A stretch of DNA of 64,000 nt from Oreohelix idahoensis (Eukaryota; Mollusca; Gastropoda; Stylommatophora; Oreohelicidae): assembly GCA_024509875.1 (NCBI GenBank), contig JAMPIV010011335.1:518501-582500 (forward strand), written 5' to 3'. Positions 10,791 to 22,864 of this stretch are shown here, one piece after another. The notes beneath the pieces are model-generated. The model did not search any database, was not told the origin of the DNA, and saw nothing but the letters and a program-made list of their open reading frames with translations. A program made the position numbers and the translations under genes. Position 1 is the stretch's first letter. Each line of letters begins with the position of its first letter.

Positions 10791-11443
10791 GCCTTCTGCT
10801 TATCTCAATAAAGCTTAAAAAATAATAAGGACTTGCGTTGAGTTTTTATTTTGTTCTAGTAGTTGTACGTTACGAGGGAGCGGTCACCGCAAAAATAATG
10901 AAGATGCAAATAATATGCCAAATAATCGGACGATGAGTAAGAAAAATGAAGAAATGAAGTTATACTGCCGAAGTGGTTGAGAGTTATAAAAACTGCACGA
11001 CTGATTTCGTCACAACAATAAACAAGCAAGTACCAGCGAACAAGACATCAGAAGAACACAGTGGCGTTGGTATGTGATGGTCTGTGTCTTGATATAGCTA
11101 TTGAGTGTTGTAAACTAGCGAGTGCTGTAATCCGCAGTTTACATTGTTTAGGCAAAACAGTCATGAGTAACACTGATCGTCATTAAACACCTCGAAAATT
11201 CGAAACTTAGCCTATGCTATATTGTTCTTAAAGCAGGTACAGGTGTCTAAGCTTTAGTGAATTTCCAAATTCAATTCATTGAGTTCCAAATTATCCAAAT
11301 ACTAGAGTTCAGTATGTTTGATTGCCATAATAACATTTTTCTGCATGAATTTCAGTGTTTATCTAATCCTTAAAAATATATTTGATCCTTATTCTTTTGT
11401 GTTTTTGTTTTTATTTTTACTTCTGTATTTTTCAGACCCCAAG
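10791..11443. other. Upstream part of the hAT element, non-coding
   Basis: CAGTGGCGTT at 11060 resembles a hAT terminus but does not pair with the right end at 16858. Just before 11444 a pyrimidine-rich tract ending TTTTTCAG looks like a splice acceptor. Confidence 0.35.
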
Positions 11444-12420
11444 ATGAAACGTGTTCAATTAAGTGGTGCACAAAAGAGAAAACTAGCAAAAACGAACCGA
11501 TAAAATGCTTTGGATTTAGTGGCCAAGACTGGAAAGCTGACTAATTTTTTTCACACAAGTTATACAACATGACCTTCCGGATCAAAACCAATCTCCGTCA
11601 TCAGAAGTGGATACCACTACCACTTTGTTCACTTCAAGGTCAGAATATCATGATAACGTTGAGGTCAATGAGGTGTCACAGGCTGGTTCAACAAGCACAT
11701 GTCTCACTACTGATCTCACCTCACGCAGCCTGTAAATTCTCTTGATGTTGCTTTACAAGACAGTCTGAAGATGAAATAAGTTCTGAAAATGAAAGTCTAC
11801 TAGACTATGGTGAAATGATTCAGTCTGCAAAAGATGAAGCAAATAAACCAAAAGAACCAGGGTTGTGGCTCGATTTCTTTGCTAATGATGTGGCTTATTG
11901 GATTGCTTGTGGACCCAGTGACTGTCAACACCACAATGGGCCATTTAACAAATCTTACCGGACTTTCAATAGTGGCAAACCGGCAAGATTCTGTTCACAA
12001 AAACATTTCTTTGGGGCAAAAGCCAATGGTGAGCAATACAAGAGAGAGTGGTTATTGTATTCACCATCAACAGGGTAAGTTTACTGTTTTTTTTGGTAAA
12101 CTTTTTGCCCCTAAACGTTCCTCGCGTTTTATTAAAAGAGAAGGGTTCAGTGACTGATGACATACTATTGTAATTGATCATCATGAAAGAAACACTACTC
12201 ACCGAGACTATGCTAATATACTTAACTCGCAGACAAGGTTTGGGCTTGGGACAACAGTTGGAAAACAAATTAAAGAAGAATGCAATTACTGGGAACATGT
12301 CTTGAGGCGTGTAATAGCTGTTATTCGTACGATAGCTGAACGTGGCATGGCTTTTCGAGGAACAGATGAAAGATTTGGGTCTTTGCAGAAAGGGAATTGT
12401 TTAGGGCTGCTTGAGCTCAT
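11444..12420 (+). pseudogene. hAT transposase, N-terminal part with TTF-type zinc finger
   Basis: The likely start is ATG 11444 (MKRVQLSGAQKRKLAK), a basic N-terminus common in ZMYM1-like hAT proteins. It is reached soon after a candidate splice acceptor. A TAA follows 20 codons later, and the later parts lie in other frames. From about 11815 a frame reads WIACGPSDCQHHNGPF, then ARFCSQKHFF, the Cys/His spacing of a TTF-type zinc finger that binds transposon ends. From about 12305 comes TIAERGMAFRGTDERFGS, the start of the DUF4371-like region. The segment stops at the LINE target site. Several frame changes mean no protein can be made from this copy. Confidence 0.7.
12412..12420. repeat. Left target-site duplication of LINE
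   Basis: TGAGCTCAT here is repeated at 14469-14477, on the two sides of the LINE. Confidence 0.8.
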
Positions 12421-14468
12421 GATATCAACTCAATCACAGAGAACATGAAAGACGTGCTCATTGAATCAGCAACAGAAATACTTGGTAAAAGAAAGAAAAT
12501 AAACAAACCATGGGTTACAGATGACATTCTGAAGTTATGTGATACACGACGGGAAATGAAAAAGGTTAAGAAAGAGGTTCCTGAAGCAGCATGGCAATAC
12601 AGTATGGTGAATAAAAATATTAGAAAGAAAATGAAACAGGCCAAAGAAAAATGGGTAGCTGATCAATGTGAGTCCATTAATACGGGGCTAATAAAAGGTA
12701 ACAGCAAGGCAGTTTTTGACACATTAAGAAGACTATCAAAACCCCAACAGCCCAGGGTAACTGTCATAGAAGATAGCAATGGGGCTCTGCTCAATGAAAA
12801 AACAGCTGTAATGAGAAGGTGGACAGAATATTGTAAAGAATTATATAACTGTAAACTTGACACTGACTTAGGCATATTAAACAACATTAAGTGCGAAAAC
12901 AGAGAACTCGGAAATGCAGCAATACTACGGGAAGAAGTGGAAGAGGCTATATGTTCGATGAAAGGAGGGAAGTCACCGGGTGTGGATAATATACCAGCAG
13001 AGCTCTTGAAATATGGAGGACCAGATATAGTAAAAATCATGACAACAATTTGCCAGAAGATATGGAGTACAAAAAAATGGCCAAAAGAATGGACGCAGTC
13101 ATTAGTAATACCGCTTCCAAAGAAAGGAAATCTAAAAATGTGCAAGAACTACAGAACCATTAGCCTTATTAGTCATCCAAGTAAGGTGATGTTAAGGATA
13201 CTTTTGAACAGAATAAAACAGAAATCAGAAGAAATCTTGTCAGAGGAACAGGCTGGCTTTAGACCAAAAAGAAGTACCTCAGAACAAATCTTCAATATTA
13301 GATTACTGATCGAAAAACATCTCCAGCATCAACATGATTTATACCATAACTTCATCGATTTCACAAAAGCCTTCGATCGAGTCTGGCATGAAGGTTTATG
13401 GCAAATAATGAGAAAATTCAATTTTGATACCAACATCATAGATATCATTGAAGCACTATACAAGGACGCAAGCAGTGCTGTTTTTGCAAGCAATGACATT
13501 GGAGAATTTTTCAAAACAACTGTAGGAGTTCGCCAGGGATGTATCCTGTCACCAGTGCTCTTTAACATTTATCTAGAACATATTATGCAGGAGGCTCTCT
13601 ACGATTATAAATCAACCATATCGATTGGAGGCCGACCTCTGTGTAATCTACGTTTTGCTGATGATATTGATCTGATAGCTGGAACAGAATCAGAACTTCA
13701 AGACCTTACCTCTAGACTGGAGAAAGTAACAAGAACATATGGGATGGAAATTAATATAGAAAAAAGCAAGATATTGGTGAATAGCCATAAGAAACATGTT
13801 CCGACCAACATTACGTTAAATGGGCAAACGTTAGAAGAAGTTAACACCTTTAAATATCTCGGGTCCACTATATGTAGTGATGGAAGATCAAATAAAGAAA
13901 TCAAGACAAGACTTGAGATGGCCTCAGCTGCCATGACAAGGTTGAATGTGATCTGGAAAAGTAACATCAGTTTTCCTGTGAAGATCAAATTATACAAATC
14001 ACTTGTATTATCTATTCTCTTGTATGGGTGTGAGGGCTGGACACTCACTGCAGATACGGAGCGAAGGATTCAGGCTTTCGAGCATAAATGTTACAGAAGA
14101 ATTTTGCGCATTTGCTATAAAGAGCACAAAACAAATGTCTATGTTAGAGAGAAGATAAACACCTATGCAGGCCATCAAGAACCACTTTTGTCAATAGTGA
14201 AACGTCGAAAGCTTGCCTGGTTTGGGCATGTAACTCGTCATGACTCCCTTTCGAAAACGATCCTCCAGGGAACAGTCGAAGGTAAACGGAGAAGAGGAAG
14301 GCAAAGAAAATCCTGGGCTGATAACATCAAAGAATGGGCAGGACACGGTTTCTCCACACTTGTACGCATTGCTGAGAATAGAGAGCAGTGGAGGACCCTG
14401 TCTGCTGATGCTTCCACCATGGCACCCCTACGACCCATGACGGGTTATGGGTTGAGATGAGATGATGA
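12421..14468 (+). mobile_element. 5'-truncated LINE (RTE/CR1-like) inserted in hAT
   Basis: Both edges are marked by the 9-bp direct repeat TGAGCTCAT. The element starts within the protein-coding region, with no endonuclease domain, and ends in a GATGAGATGATGATG tail instead of poly-A. 5' truncation plus a short simple-repeat 3' tail is typical of target-primed LINE insertion. Confidence 0.85.
12445..14460 (+). CDS. LINE reverse transcriptase, endonuclease lost
   Basis: A 671-residue frame without interruption. Residues 1-170 are a basic linker that normally joins endonuclease to RT. The RT domain spans about 175-450: KSPGVDNIPAELLKYGG, PLPKKGNLKMCKNYRTISL (motif 1/2a), FIDFTKAFDRVWHEGL (motif A, Asp near residue 306), GVRQGCILSPVLFNIYLE (motif B) and LRFADDIDLIA (motif C, FADD near residue 403). 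The thumb follows. The C-terminal tail has RRKLAWFGHVTRHDSL and RRRGRQRKSW, common in animal RTE/CR1-like proteins. The ATG at 12445 lies 24 bases inside the truncated element, so it is not the native start. With no endonuclease this copy could not move itself. The lack of stops shows that it is young compared with its hAT host. Confidence 0.9.
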   Translation: MKDVLIESATEILGKRKKINKPWVTDDILKLCDTRREMKKVKKEVPEAAWQYSMVNKNIRKKMKQAKEKWVADQCESINTGLIKGNSKAVFDTLRRLSKPQQPRVTVIEDSNGALLNEKTAVMRRWTEYCKELYNCKLDTDLGILNNIKCENRELGNAAILREEVEEAICSMKGGKSPGVDNIPAELLKYGGPDIVKIMTTICQKIWSTKKWPKEWTQSLVIPLPKKGNLKMCKNYRTISLISHPSKVMLRILLNRIKQKSEEILSEEQAGFRPKRSTSEQIFNIRLLIEKHLQHQHDLYHNFIDFTKAFDRVWHEGLWQIMRKFNFDTNIIDIIEALYKDASSAVFASNDIGEFFKTTVGVRQGCILSPVLFNIYLEHIMQEALYDYKSTISIGGRPLCNLRFADDIDLIAGTESELQDLTSRLEKVTRTYGMEINIEKSKILVNSHKKHVPTNITLNGQTLEEVNTFKYLGSTICSDGRSNKEIKTRLEMASAAMTRLNVIWKSNISFPVKIKLYKSLVLSILLYGCEGWTLTADTERRIQAFEHKCYRRILRICYKEHKTNVYVREKINTYAGHQEPLLSIVKRRKLAWFGHVTRHDSLSKTILQGTVEGKRRRGRQRKSWADNIKEWAGHGFSTLVRIAENREQWRTLSADASTMAPLRPMTGYGLR

Positions 14469-14477
14469 TGAGCTCAT
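14469..14477. repeat. Right target-site duplication of LINE
   Basis: Second copy of TGAGCTCAT. hAT-like coding similarity restarts immediately after it. Confidence 0.8.
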
Positions 14478-14833
14478 AAGCCAGTTTGATCCATTTTTAA
14501 CAGGGCACATTTCGAAATACGAGAATTCTGGAAAAGGAAATCCTTCTTACCTGTCCAAAACCACATGTGAGGAACTCATTGAACTAATGGCTCAAAAGGT
14601 CCACGCACTCATTATTGATGAAGTAAATTCTTCTGGTTATTTTAGTTTGTCAGTTGACTCGACACCAGATCTATCACATACAGATCAGTTAAGGGTTGTA
14701 CTTCGATACTTAAAAGAGGAGCAGCCTATTGAACGCCTTTTAACCTTTTTGGAACCTAAAAGCCATACCGGTGAGGAAATGACAAAGCAAGTGTTGCAGT
14801 ATTTACGTGAAGTTTGCAAACTAAATTTGTCAA

Positions 14834-14969
14834 AATGTAGTGGTCAGTCCTACGACAACGCTGCTAAAATGTCTGGGCGTTATAAGGGGATGCAGCAACA
14901 CAATGTAGGGGTCAGTCCTACGAAAACGCTGCTAACATGTCTGGGCGTTATAAGGGGATGCAGCAAAAA
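14834..14969. repeat. 68-bp tandem duplication inside hAT
   Basis: The segment gtcagtcctacga.aacgctgc with its flanks occurs at 14843 and 14911. 68 is not a multiple of three, so it shifts the frame. Confidence 0.85.
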
Positions 14970-15438
14970 ATTTTAGAAGAAAATAAGTTTGCTATATATG
15001 TGCCTTGTGCAGCCCATTCACTAAATCTGGTAGGCCGAAGTGCTGTTGACTCCTATCAAGTGGCAGTTAATTTCTTCTCTACACTGCAAATGCTCTTTAC
15101 ATTTTTTTTCACTCTCAACCAGCCGGTGGAAAATTCTTAAAAGTTTGTATTGGAAATGAATGTTTGTTAAAATCCCTCTCTGATACCAGATAGGAGGCAC
15201 ATTCTTTGGCAACAGCAGCAATTCTGAAGTCTTTCTTTAAGATTATGGGATCTTTAGAATGTCTAGCTGAAGACCAATCACAAAAGGGAGACACTAGAAG
15301 AAAAGCAGACAATATTGCAAATAAGATGCAAGAACTAGAATTTGTTTTCATGTTGAGCCTTTGGGATGAGATTTTGCAAAATTTTCAGAGAGCAACTCAA
15401 GTTCTGCAAAATGAGGATGTGAACTTAAAAACATGTGT

Positions 15439-15603
15439 AGATCTGTATGGGTCATTAGCTGACCAACTGCGCACTTCAAGAGATGACTTTGACAGATCTG
15501 TATGGGCCATTAGCTGACCAACTGCGCACTTCAAGAGATGACTTTGACAGATCTGTATGGGTCATTAGCCGACCAACTGTGCACTTCAAGAGATGACTTT
15601 GAA
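15439..15603. repeat. 55-bp tandem triplication inside hAT
   Basis: Copies start at 15439, 15494 and 15549 with agatctgtatggg.cattag and end agatgactttga. Differences are very few. 55 is not a multiple of three. Confidence 0.9.
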
Positions 15604-16243
15604 AGATGTGAAGCAATTGGAAAGGAAATACTACCAGAAGTTCATTACAATGCAGCTCAGAGTCGTAAACGTATCACAAAGAAGGTACCCAGTGACGGAG
15701 AATGCACCAGAAGTATATCTGATTGCCAGAGATAAATGTCGTATCACCACTTTTTATACAATTGTTGACAAACTAGAATCTCAGATGAGAAGAAGAGGAG
15801 AGGTGTACAAAGAAATAGCGGACAGATTTTCTTTTCTAAGTGATGTGCCAAATAATGTCACTTCATCATCTACTGAAACTTAAAGGTACTCTCAGTGTTG
15901 TCAAAAGCTAATTGATGCTTACCCAGAGGACTTGAACACTAATTTCTCTGCTGAGCTTCAGCAGTTTCACTCATATGTGTGCCACAAGTTCAATTTATCA
16001 AAAATTGAACAAACAAGATTCAGTCATGCTGAACTTTATAAAATAATTAAAGAAGACAACACTGAGTGTGCGTTTCCAAATGTAGACATTGGCTTGCGTT
16101 TATTTTTAACATTAATCGTCACAAATTGCACAGCTGAGCGTTCATTTTCTCAGTTGAAGCATATTAAAAATCCCAACAGAACAACTATGCGACAAGACAG
16201 GCTGGATGCCTTGTCTCTGCTATGTATAGAAGCAGATTTGTGA

Positions 16244-16794
16244 CGTCAGATTAGTTTTGAGGACTTGATCAAAGACTTTGTAATTAAAAAAAGTAGGAGA
16301 AAACCTTTTAAAGTATAAGTAAAGTTATAAGTAGGCAAGAGTAAACACTATTTTGCATATTTTGATCCGTGTATGATGAAATGCTTTGTACCTTTAAGGT
16401 TAGACAGCAATGGAATTAAAGATGTTTTGTTTCGTACAAATGATATTTCTTCATTAAAATATATTTTTTTCAAAACTTTATCTACATTTATTTCAATAGA
16501 AAGAATCATTTTCAATAAGTTTGTTGTATTTACATTTTTCCCTTATAACAATTTTTGTTTACAAAATAAATTTTTTTAAAGTGTTGAAAATTTGCGTTTT
16601 TCTGTTGCCCTAGATATAAGAAAATAATTTGCTTATATTGCTTACTGCTATTTAATGTTCAATGAATAAAATTTAAGAAAAAAAGATTATATTTAATGTA
16701 GTTATAGGGCCTGGCTTTCAACAAAATTGAATTGTTAGTCTTTTCTTTCACATTCAGCACATTGAGTATTAATGTCTTGTCAGTTACACAATGG
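16244..16794. other. hAT 3' non-coding region
   Basis: AT-rich sequence between the end of the transposase remnant and the right terminus. No gene seen. Confidence 0.5.
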
Positions 16795-16858
16795 AAGGGC
16801 CGAGGGGGCACCATTGTTGAGCTGTGCTTGGGGCATCAGTTGGCCTTAATCCGGCCCT
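16795..16858 (-). repeat. hAT right terminus
   Basis: The minus strand starts CAGGGCCGGATTAAGGCC and goes on with a G/C-rich subterminal region, the usual look of a hAT end. Confidence 0.6.
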
Positions 16859-17745
16859 GAATGTGAACGATTACTTGTCCGCTGCCCTGTCTATAAGACC
16901 TATTGAGTGCATATCTTTGAGTGTGTATATGTTTCCCTTAAATACATGGGCAGCAACTGAAATCTCAGAAACGTAGATGATACCAGAACTAGTAACGTCT
17001 GCCGTACAGCTCAACGTACACGCTATATTTCAATACTTTTAATCGACCACTTATTTGTATCCTTTAAATAACGATTTGTAAATATGATTATGTTTCACGT
17101 CATCCAATTGAGTGCTTCCTCGAACGTCCGCGACAAAGTTATTTCATGATCGTTCTCAGCTTTATGTTTGACAAATCCCAGGCGGGCTGTCCTTGTCCAA
17201 GCCACTAAGTCCTGGGTGTGACACCGACACTCTTCGGGAATTCTAGGTTGTCTGTTGACTCGCAGACGGTAAAGCCTAGGTGGACTGGTTCATCAAGACT
17301 AGTGCAAAAATTGAGTCAACGGTCACACAGGGTGGCCATTTCTTTTTTAAATTGAGCACTTTTTTCATCTCAAGTGCTTCAACTCTTTCGTCTAACTGCT
17401 TGTTCAAAGCCAATTCTTTTGCAGTATACAGCAATATTGTAATTTTTTCTTTTGGATTTCAGTTTTAGCGTTATAAAGCTAGTCCAATAGCACAATCTGC
17501 CGCATGGGAGTAACCTGTTAGAGACACCATATACATTCAACGCAAAAGTTGGTGAAACATCAAAACTAAAATAAATCAACAAACAAACTGTCACGAATTG
17601 GTAGCAAATTTGAATTTTCCAATCCGTCCCAGCCCCTCTCCTATCCTTACTCTTTAAATTTTTATATTCTTACCGGCTATATGAACTTTATTTTTTTTAA
17701 ACTCTTCTATCGCGTCCGTAGTCTTATTATTTTCCGCTCCCCCCC

Positions 17746-17781
<36 letters not shown>

Positions 17782-19585
17782 CATGACTGGCTTTTGATTT
17801 CGTTTCTGGCCCTCATTATAAATTCATTGCTCGGTCCTCAGTAGCCAGCGCTCGCCAGCGCTCGCCAGCATACAATAACATGGCATCAGACACACCTGCG
17901 TGCGTGTTTGTAGGACACTAGCCCCGGAGAATGTCCTCACACGTAACAGTGTTTTGACCACTCTAGCCTATCCACGGGCGGCAACCTTAATAGGTCTCTT
18001 GTTGTTGAGCGGCGCAGACAACCCTTTGAAAGCTGGGTAACGTTAGGAATTACAGGGATTTTTGGTGTCTCTGATGTAGATTCTGTTTATGTTACTCGGG
18101 GTTACGCTAGAAAGCGCTGCAACCGGAGTCCAGTACGATGCTCACCGCGACCGTCTCTTTACGAATTGTGGCCGATCCATACACATCTGCTTTATTTGAT
18201 TTTTTAATAAAAGCTATAAGTATTTTTGTCTATTCTTAGATTTCTCTCAGTGTATTTTTTTTTTAACCCACTCAAGTGAGTGCAGACATTGCCCACAAAT
18301 TCTTTGTGAATGTTTTCTAAAGACGAGCTCAGAAACACATCTATATAAAAGTATTCCACTGAACTGACGCATATCCAATATGGTATCCAATACCATAATT
18401 ACCCCCGTAAGGTACTTCGGTCGGTCTGTCTGTCACACTTTGCACACCGTCATTTGCACACTTTTTTCTATTTTCGAGAGAGTGCATTAACTTTCGAGCA
18501 CAGCTAAGGGGGTGCAACTGTGGTTGAAAGTTAGACAATAATTGTATTGTTTCCCCTTATATGTACTCTCGTGAAAATAGCAAAGTGTGACGGTGTACAT
18601 TAAATCAACAGACAATCAAGATACTCTTCTGTCCAGTTTCATTCGGGAAACGGATTTAACTCATCCTTTTTCTTAAAAATAACCTTAAAATGTAAGTTTC
18701 TGATTGCTTCTTCAAGACAAAATTTTAACTTAAAGTATTGCAGACTTATTATTATGGATCAAAATGATAAGATGGCTAAAAAGAAGAGACGTTCGCGTCA
18801 TTCACAGCGAGCAAGCGAGACTATAGAAGAAGCAGCAATGTAATACGTGTAATAGAAACAACACACTATAATTAAAAACCTGCCAATTGTGGCGGGTTGT
18901 TTGCTAGTTAAAAATAATTAAAATTATTGCGATGTTCGGACCCGTCTTGCACAACTTGAGACTCCCTGGCGGTCCGTCTACCACTGCTTTGAGAAGCGTT
19001 ATGTTAGATGAATAGATGACATTCTACTCATCGTGCATGTGTCATACAAACTAAACGTGGGCTATGTCTACGCTTGATTTTTATTTTTATTTTTTTTAAT
19101 GTGCAATGAAACGTTGGAAATCATGGCAGCATGGTCTACTGTTAGAGGAACGCTATGTATAGAGACCACGTTACAGGTGAATGTGAAAAAGCTAAGTTTC
19201 AGTTCAAGTTGATGAAATGACTGACACATAAGTGTCCTTCATAATTTCACGGCACACTATAATACTTAAGTTCATAAAAAGGTAAATGCATAGGTAGTTA
19301 CTTATAGATACTAACACAGGGGAGTAAAGTGCTAGAGAGTTCACTATACTAGATCCAGCTTTATGAGTAGGGGTGACCAGGTATATAAGTGGGTGAATGA
19401 GGTAAATATTTTTTTATTCGCTGCAATCTTGAGACAACGCTTCTTAGTTTTTTGTGTGATGGATCGGTGGTTTCTGTTGTTGTTGCTGCTGTTTAACTAG
19501 GGCTGCTGAGCTCGTCCTTTTTTCACAGCCAACGCCAAGTTGAAGAGTTTGTAGAGAGCCTGGTAGTAGCTTTCTACTTTCAATA
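16859..19585. other. Intergenic sequence
   Basis: No recognised gene. It holds a poly-C tract (17736-17776) and a 29-codon frame at 18754-18843 (MDQNDKMAKKKRRS, then RHSQRASETIEE) after a splice-acceptor-like ATTGCAG. The basic RASE motif recalls Helitron N-termini, but the piece is too short to assign. Confidence 0.4.
17736..17776. repeat. Poly-C tract
   Basis: About 40 bases of C interrupted by a single A. Confidence 0.95.
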
Positions 19586-19742
19586 GAGAGTCCTGGGCAA
19601 GTGAGCACACGCTGAACTGTTTTGTGTGGAGCAGGTCATCTGTATATGGATGGGCACAGTTGTAGAGAATCCTGGGCAAGTGAGCACACGCTGAACTGTT
19701 TTGTGTGGAGCAGGTCATCTGTTTATGGATGGTTATAGTTGT
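19586..19742. repeat. 79-bp tandem duplication
   Basis: cctgggcaagtgagcacacg begins at 19592 and 19671. Both copies continue through ttttgtgtggagcaggtcat with few changes. Confidence 0.85.
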
Positions 19743-19789
19743 GGTAATTAGGCTCATGGGAGAAGTTTAATTTGTTTAGGAGTTTGTTG

Positions 19790-20560
19790 TTTTTGTGTAG
19801 GTTATGATCTAAGCTGGAAGATTGTGCCCTGCTTCACACATCGTAGGTTACTGATGCTCTCATTCTTGGTGGATGAGTGGGTTCTTTATACAAGGCACGT
19901 CTTGTAGATCTTCTGCCCATCGGTTGAGCCATTCCTCGTTGACGTTATTTTGGAGTATTAATTTAGTTGTCTGCATATTGGCTGGAATGTGTATCTGAAC
20001 CAAGCTTCTCCGAGTTTTACAAGGTGGTCAGTTTTTTTCCTTGATTGGTGTGTCTGTGTATCCTGGTATCCACTGGAGAGTGACTCTGATGTTGTATGTT
20101 GTTAGTAGGCTGTCAATAGTTTCAGCCAGCTGTATTATTTCTTTATTTTCAGTTTGGAGGTATTCTTCTGAAGCTTGAATTGTTGATTTTGAATCATTGA
20201 AGTTTATGATAGATATCATATCATATCTTCATCCCTGGGGTGACGGGGTCAAGGACAATGTAAAGCACGTAAATCTTTTATCAGACAACACTAAAAACAA
20301 ATGGGACATTTTTCTAATATTCTGTTTTCTGTTCACTTATAGATTTTTACTTTGGAGGTGTCAGAAACCTTCAGCTGACTGCTGCCTTTATTAGAGCCAT
20401 TAGTGTAGATGTCTGAGGACGAACGATAAAGAAGAACTCCCATAGATTGGTGGGTGATGATAACTAAACTTATTATTTGTAAAAGTTTATGTGTGAAATT
20501 CTTTCGTGGTGTCGCGGCACACCAGGCAGACACCGGTTGCGGAGCACTGTTGTAAATCAC
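19790..20560 (-). pseudogene. LINE C-terminal RNase H remnant, split by a short repeat
   Basis: Read on the minus strand, about 20400-20560 contains DIYTNGSNKG, the usual first strand of an RNase H domain. About 20028-20219 contains IIQLAETIDSLLTTYNIRVT and LQWIPGYTDTP, the conserved end of RNase H domains in CR1/Jockey-like LINEs. About 19850-19980 gives NVNEEWLNRWAEDLQDVP, typical of the following tail. A repeat of about 110 bp (20226-20336) lies between the two RNase H parts, and several stops interrupt the rest. The RT domain is absent. I infer an old, fragmented LINE. Confidence 0.55.
20226..20336 (+). repeat. Left arm of a long inverted repeat
   Basis: cttcatccctggggtgacgg through ttctgttttctgtt is repeated in inverted orientation at 20772-20880 with only a few mismatches. 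The arms are about 435 bp apart. Confidence 0.9.
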
Positions 20561-20771
20561 AAATGGTCATGAAACTTGGGCACAGAGCCGGCCTTAGAAC
20601 TTTCGGCGCCCGGGGGAGGGAGGGCAGCAGTTTGACATGCGCACTTCCCCCCGTACTTGGAGCCGTGATAGTTAACTAAACTGTACTAGAAATTAAGTAA
20701 GATAATGAATATAATTGCAGATTTGCAGATCAGTGTTACATAGTTATTATTTACAAAAGAATAAAAAAAAA

Positions 20772-20880
20772 AAAACAGAAAACAGAATATTAGAAAAATG
20801 TCACATTTGTTTTTAGTGTTGTCTGATAAAAGATTTACGTGCTTTACGTTGTCCTTGACCCCGTCACCCCAGGGATGAAG
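20772..20880 (-). repeat. Right arm of the inverted repeat
   Basis: Reverse complement of 20226-20336, with one visible change in ggacaa(t/c)gtaaag and one in aaatg(g/t)gac. Confidence 0.9.
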
Positions 20881-21170
20881 AAGAACGACTAAGAAATAAG
20901 GGCTTTGTCCTGGGACAATTGTTGTCACAGCTGATGAAAGATCAAGCTTCTTACGGCAAAAATACATTTTTCCTTACCCGTTCCGGCGCCCTCTTGTCTT
21001 TACCGTCCAGGTTGGGCACTCCGGTCGTCCCGCTCTATGGCCGACCTTGCTTCGGTTGATCACGTGGGGCCAGTATTACTGTTGAGAAGTACTCGGGAGT
21101 AGAGGAAAAAAAAATACGACTGTAGTTTGGCAACAAAACTCAAATCTTGTGTTTTCAGTAATCTGAAGTG

Positions 21171-21460
21171 CATCAAGATAAATTAGAAGTTTACATGATC
21201 GACATATTATTTGCTCAGTGATACCACGACCTGCGGAACTCATCAAGTTAAACTAGAAGTTTACACGGCCGACAAATTATTTGCTCAGTGTTACCACGAC
21301 CTGGGGGCCTCACCAAGATAAACTAGAAGATTACATGGTCGACAAATTATTAGCTCAGTGTTACCAAGACCTGGGGGCCTCATCAAGATAAACTAGAATT
21401 TTACGCGATCGACAAATTATTGCTCTGTGTTACCACGACTTGGGGGCCTCATCAGGATAA
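21171..21460. repeat. 70-bp tandem repeat, four copies
   Basis: Units start at 21171, 21241, 21311 and 21381 (ca(t/c)caag(a/t)taaa(t/c)tag), and a fifth begins at 21450. Each contains ttgctcagtgttaccacgac or a close variant. Confidence 0.9.
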
Positions 21461-21800
21461 ACTTCATGCTCTAACGTTAACGTGCAGCGGTGCTGACACG
21501 CACACTGATTTGAGTACACGAAATTTCTCAAAAGAAGAATTCCTGCACGCACACTGAGTTCACTACTATGCACAGCAATTGAACATCATGATGCAGCAAC
21601 TTTGTTCAACTAAACACGAAGAACTCAAAACACATTTGTCTATGTTCCCATTGTGTGTTTTTTTTCTGCTTCACCGAAGCGAACTCCTCTCACTCACGCA
21701 GCACTGAAGAAGGAGATTCCACCACTCAGTGAAACACGGTGGATTTGCGAAGGAAGAACTGTAAATACTTTTTATGAAAACTTGGATGACTTAAAAAAGT

Positions 21801-22706
<906 letters not shown>

Positions 22707-22859
22707 CAGCTGACATTAAAAAATCCGGCCATCGATAATCCGGTTCCTTCAGATTCCCGGCATGGATTTCGGAGCGCATTTTTTAATTTACCGCGTTGGC
22801 GCGCCACTGTTTTCTGGAGCCGTTTATGTTTTGATGCAGCTGTTGGGTCTTGCTTGCAC

Positions 22860-22864
22860 GTGTT
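22860..22864. repeat. E2 left target-site duplication (GTGTT)
   Basis: GTGTT directly before the TGTCAT start of the 5' LTR, repeated at 36512-36516. Confidence 0.85.

Larger units (their letters stand above)
14478..16243 (+). pseudogene. hAT transposase, catalytic and dimerisation parts (broken)
   Basis: Directly after the LINE the frame continues with SGYFSLSVDSTPDLSHTDQL, the DUF4371-like segment holding the first catalytic Asp. It then gives YDNAAKMSGRYKGMQ near 14850 and FAIYVPCAAHSLNLVG near 14990 (the conserved C.AH.LNL motif). Pieces around 15206-15883 are in several frames because of two internal tandem duplications (68 bp at 14834, 55 bp in three copies at 15439) and point indels. 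At 15932-16243 the last 103 residues include LIVTNCTAERSFSQLKHIK, the hAT C-terminal dimerisation motif. The order and motifs identify a ZMYM1-like hAT transposase, now inactive. Confidence 0.8.
11444..16858 (+). mobile_element. Decayed hAT transposon (ZMYM1-like), interrupted by a LINE
   Basis: Transposase-like segments run from 11444 to 12420 and from 14478 to 16243. A LINE with its 9-bp target duplication separates them. The right end at about 16795-16858, read on the minus strand, begins CAGGGCCGGATTAAGGCC, a typical hAT terminus. I could not find the matching left terminus, so the left edge given here is the start of coding similarity. Confidence 0.7.
20582..21800 (+). mobile_element. 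hAT-like remnant
   Basis: CAGAGCCGGCCTTAG at 20582 with the following GGCGCCCGGGGG looks like a hAT end. At 21701-21800 a frame reads PPLSETRWICEGRTVNTFYE, then NLDDL, matching the conserved LS.TRW..R..TV..F segment of ZMYM1-like hAT transposases. Between them lie the right arm of the inverted repeat and a 70-bp array. No right terminus was found. Confidence 0.45.

Noticed and set aside
11060..11069. CAGTGGCGTT as the left terminus of the hAT at 11.4-16.9 kb
   Set aside because: It does not pair with the right terminus CAGGGCCGGATTAAGG and no 8-bp duplication was found.
18754..18843. 29-codon basic frame as a Helitron start
   Set aside because: Too short, with no Rep or helicase domain in the window.
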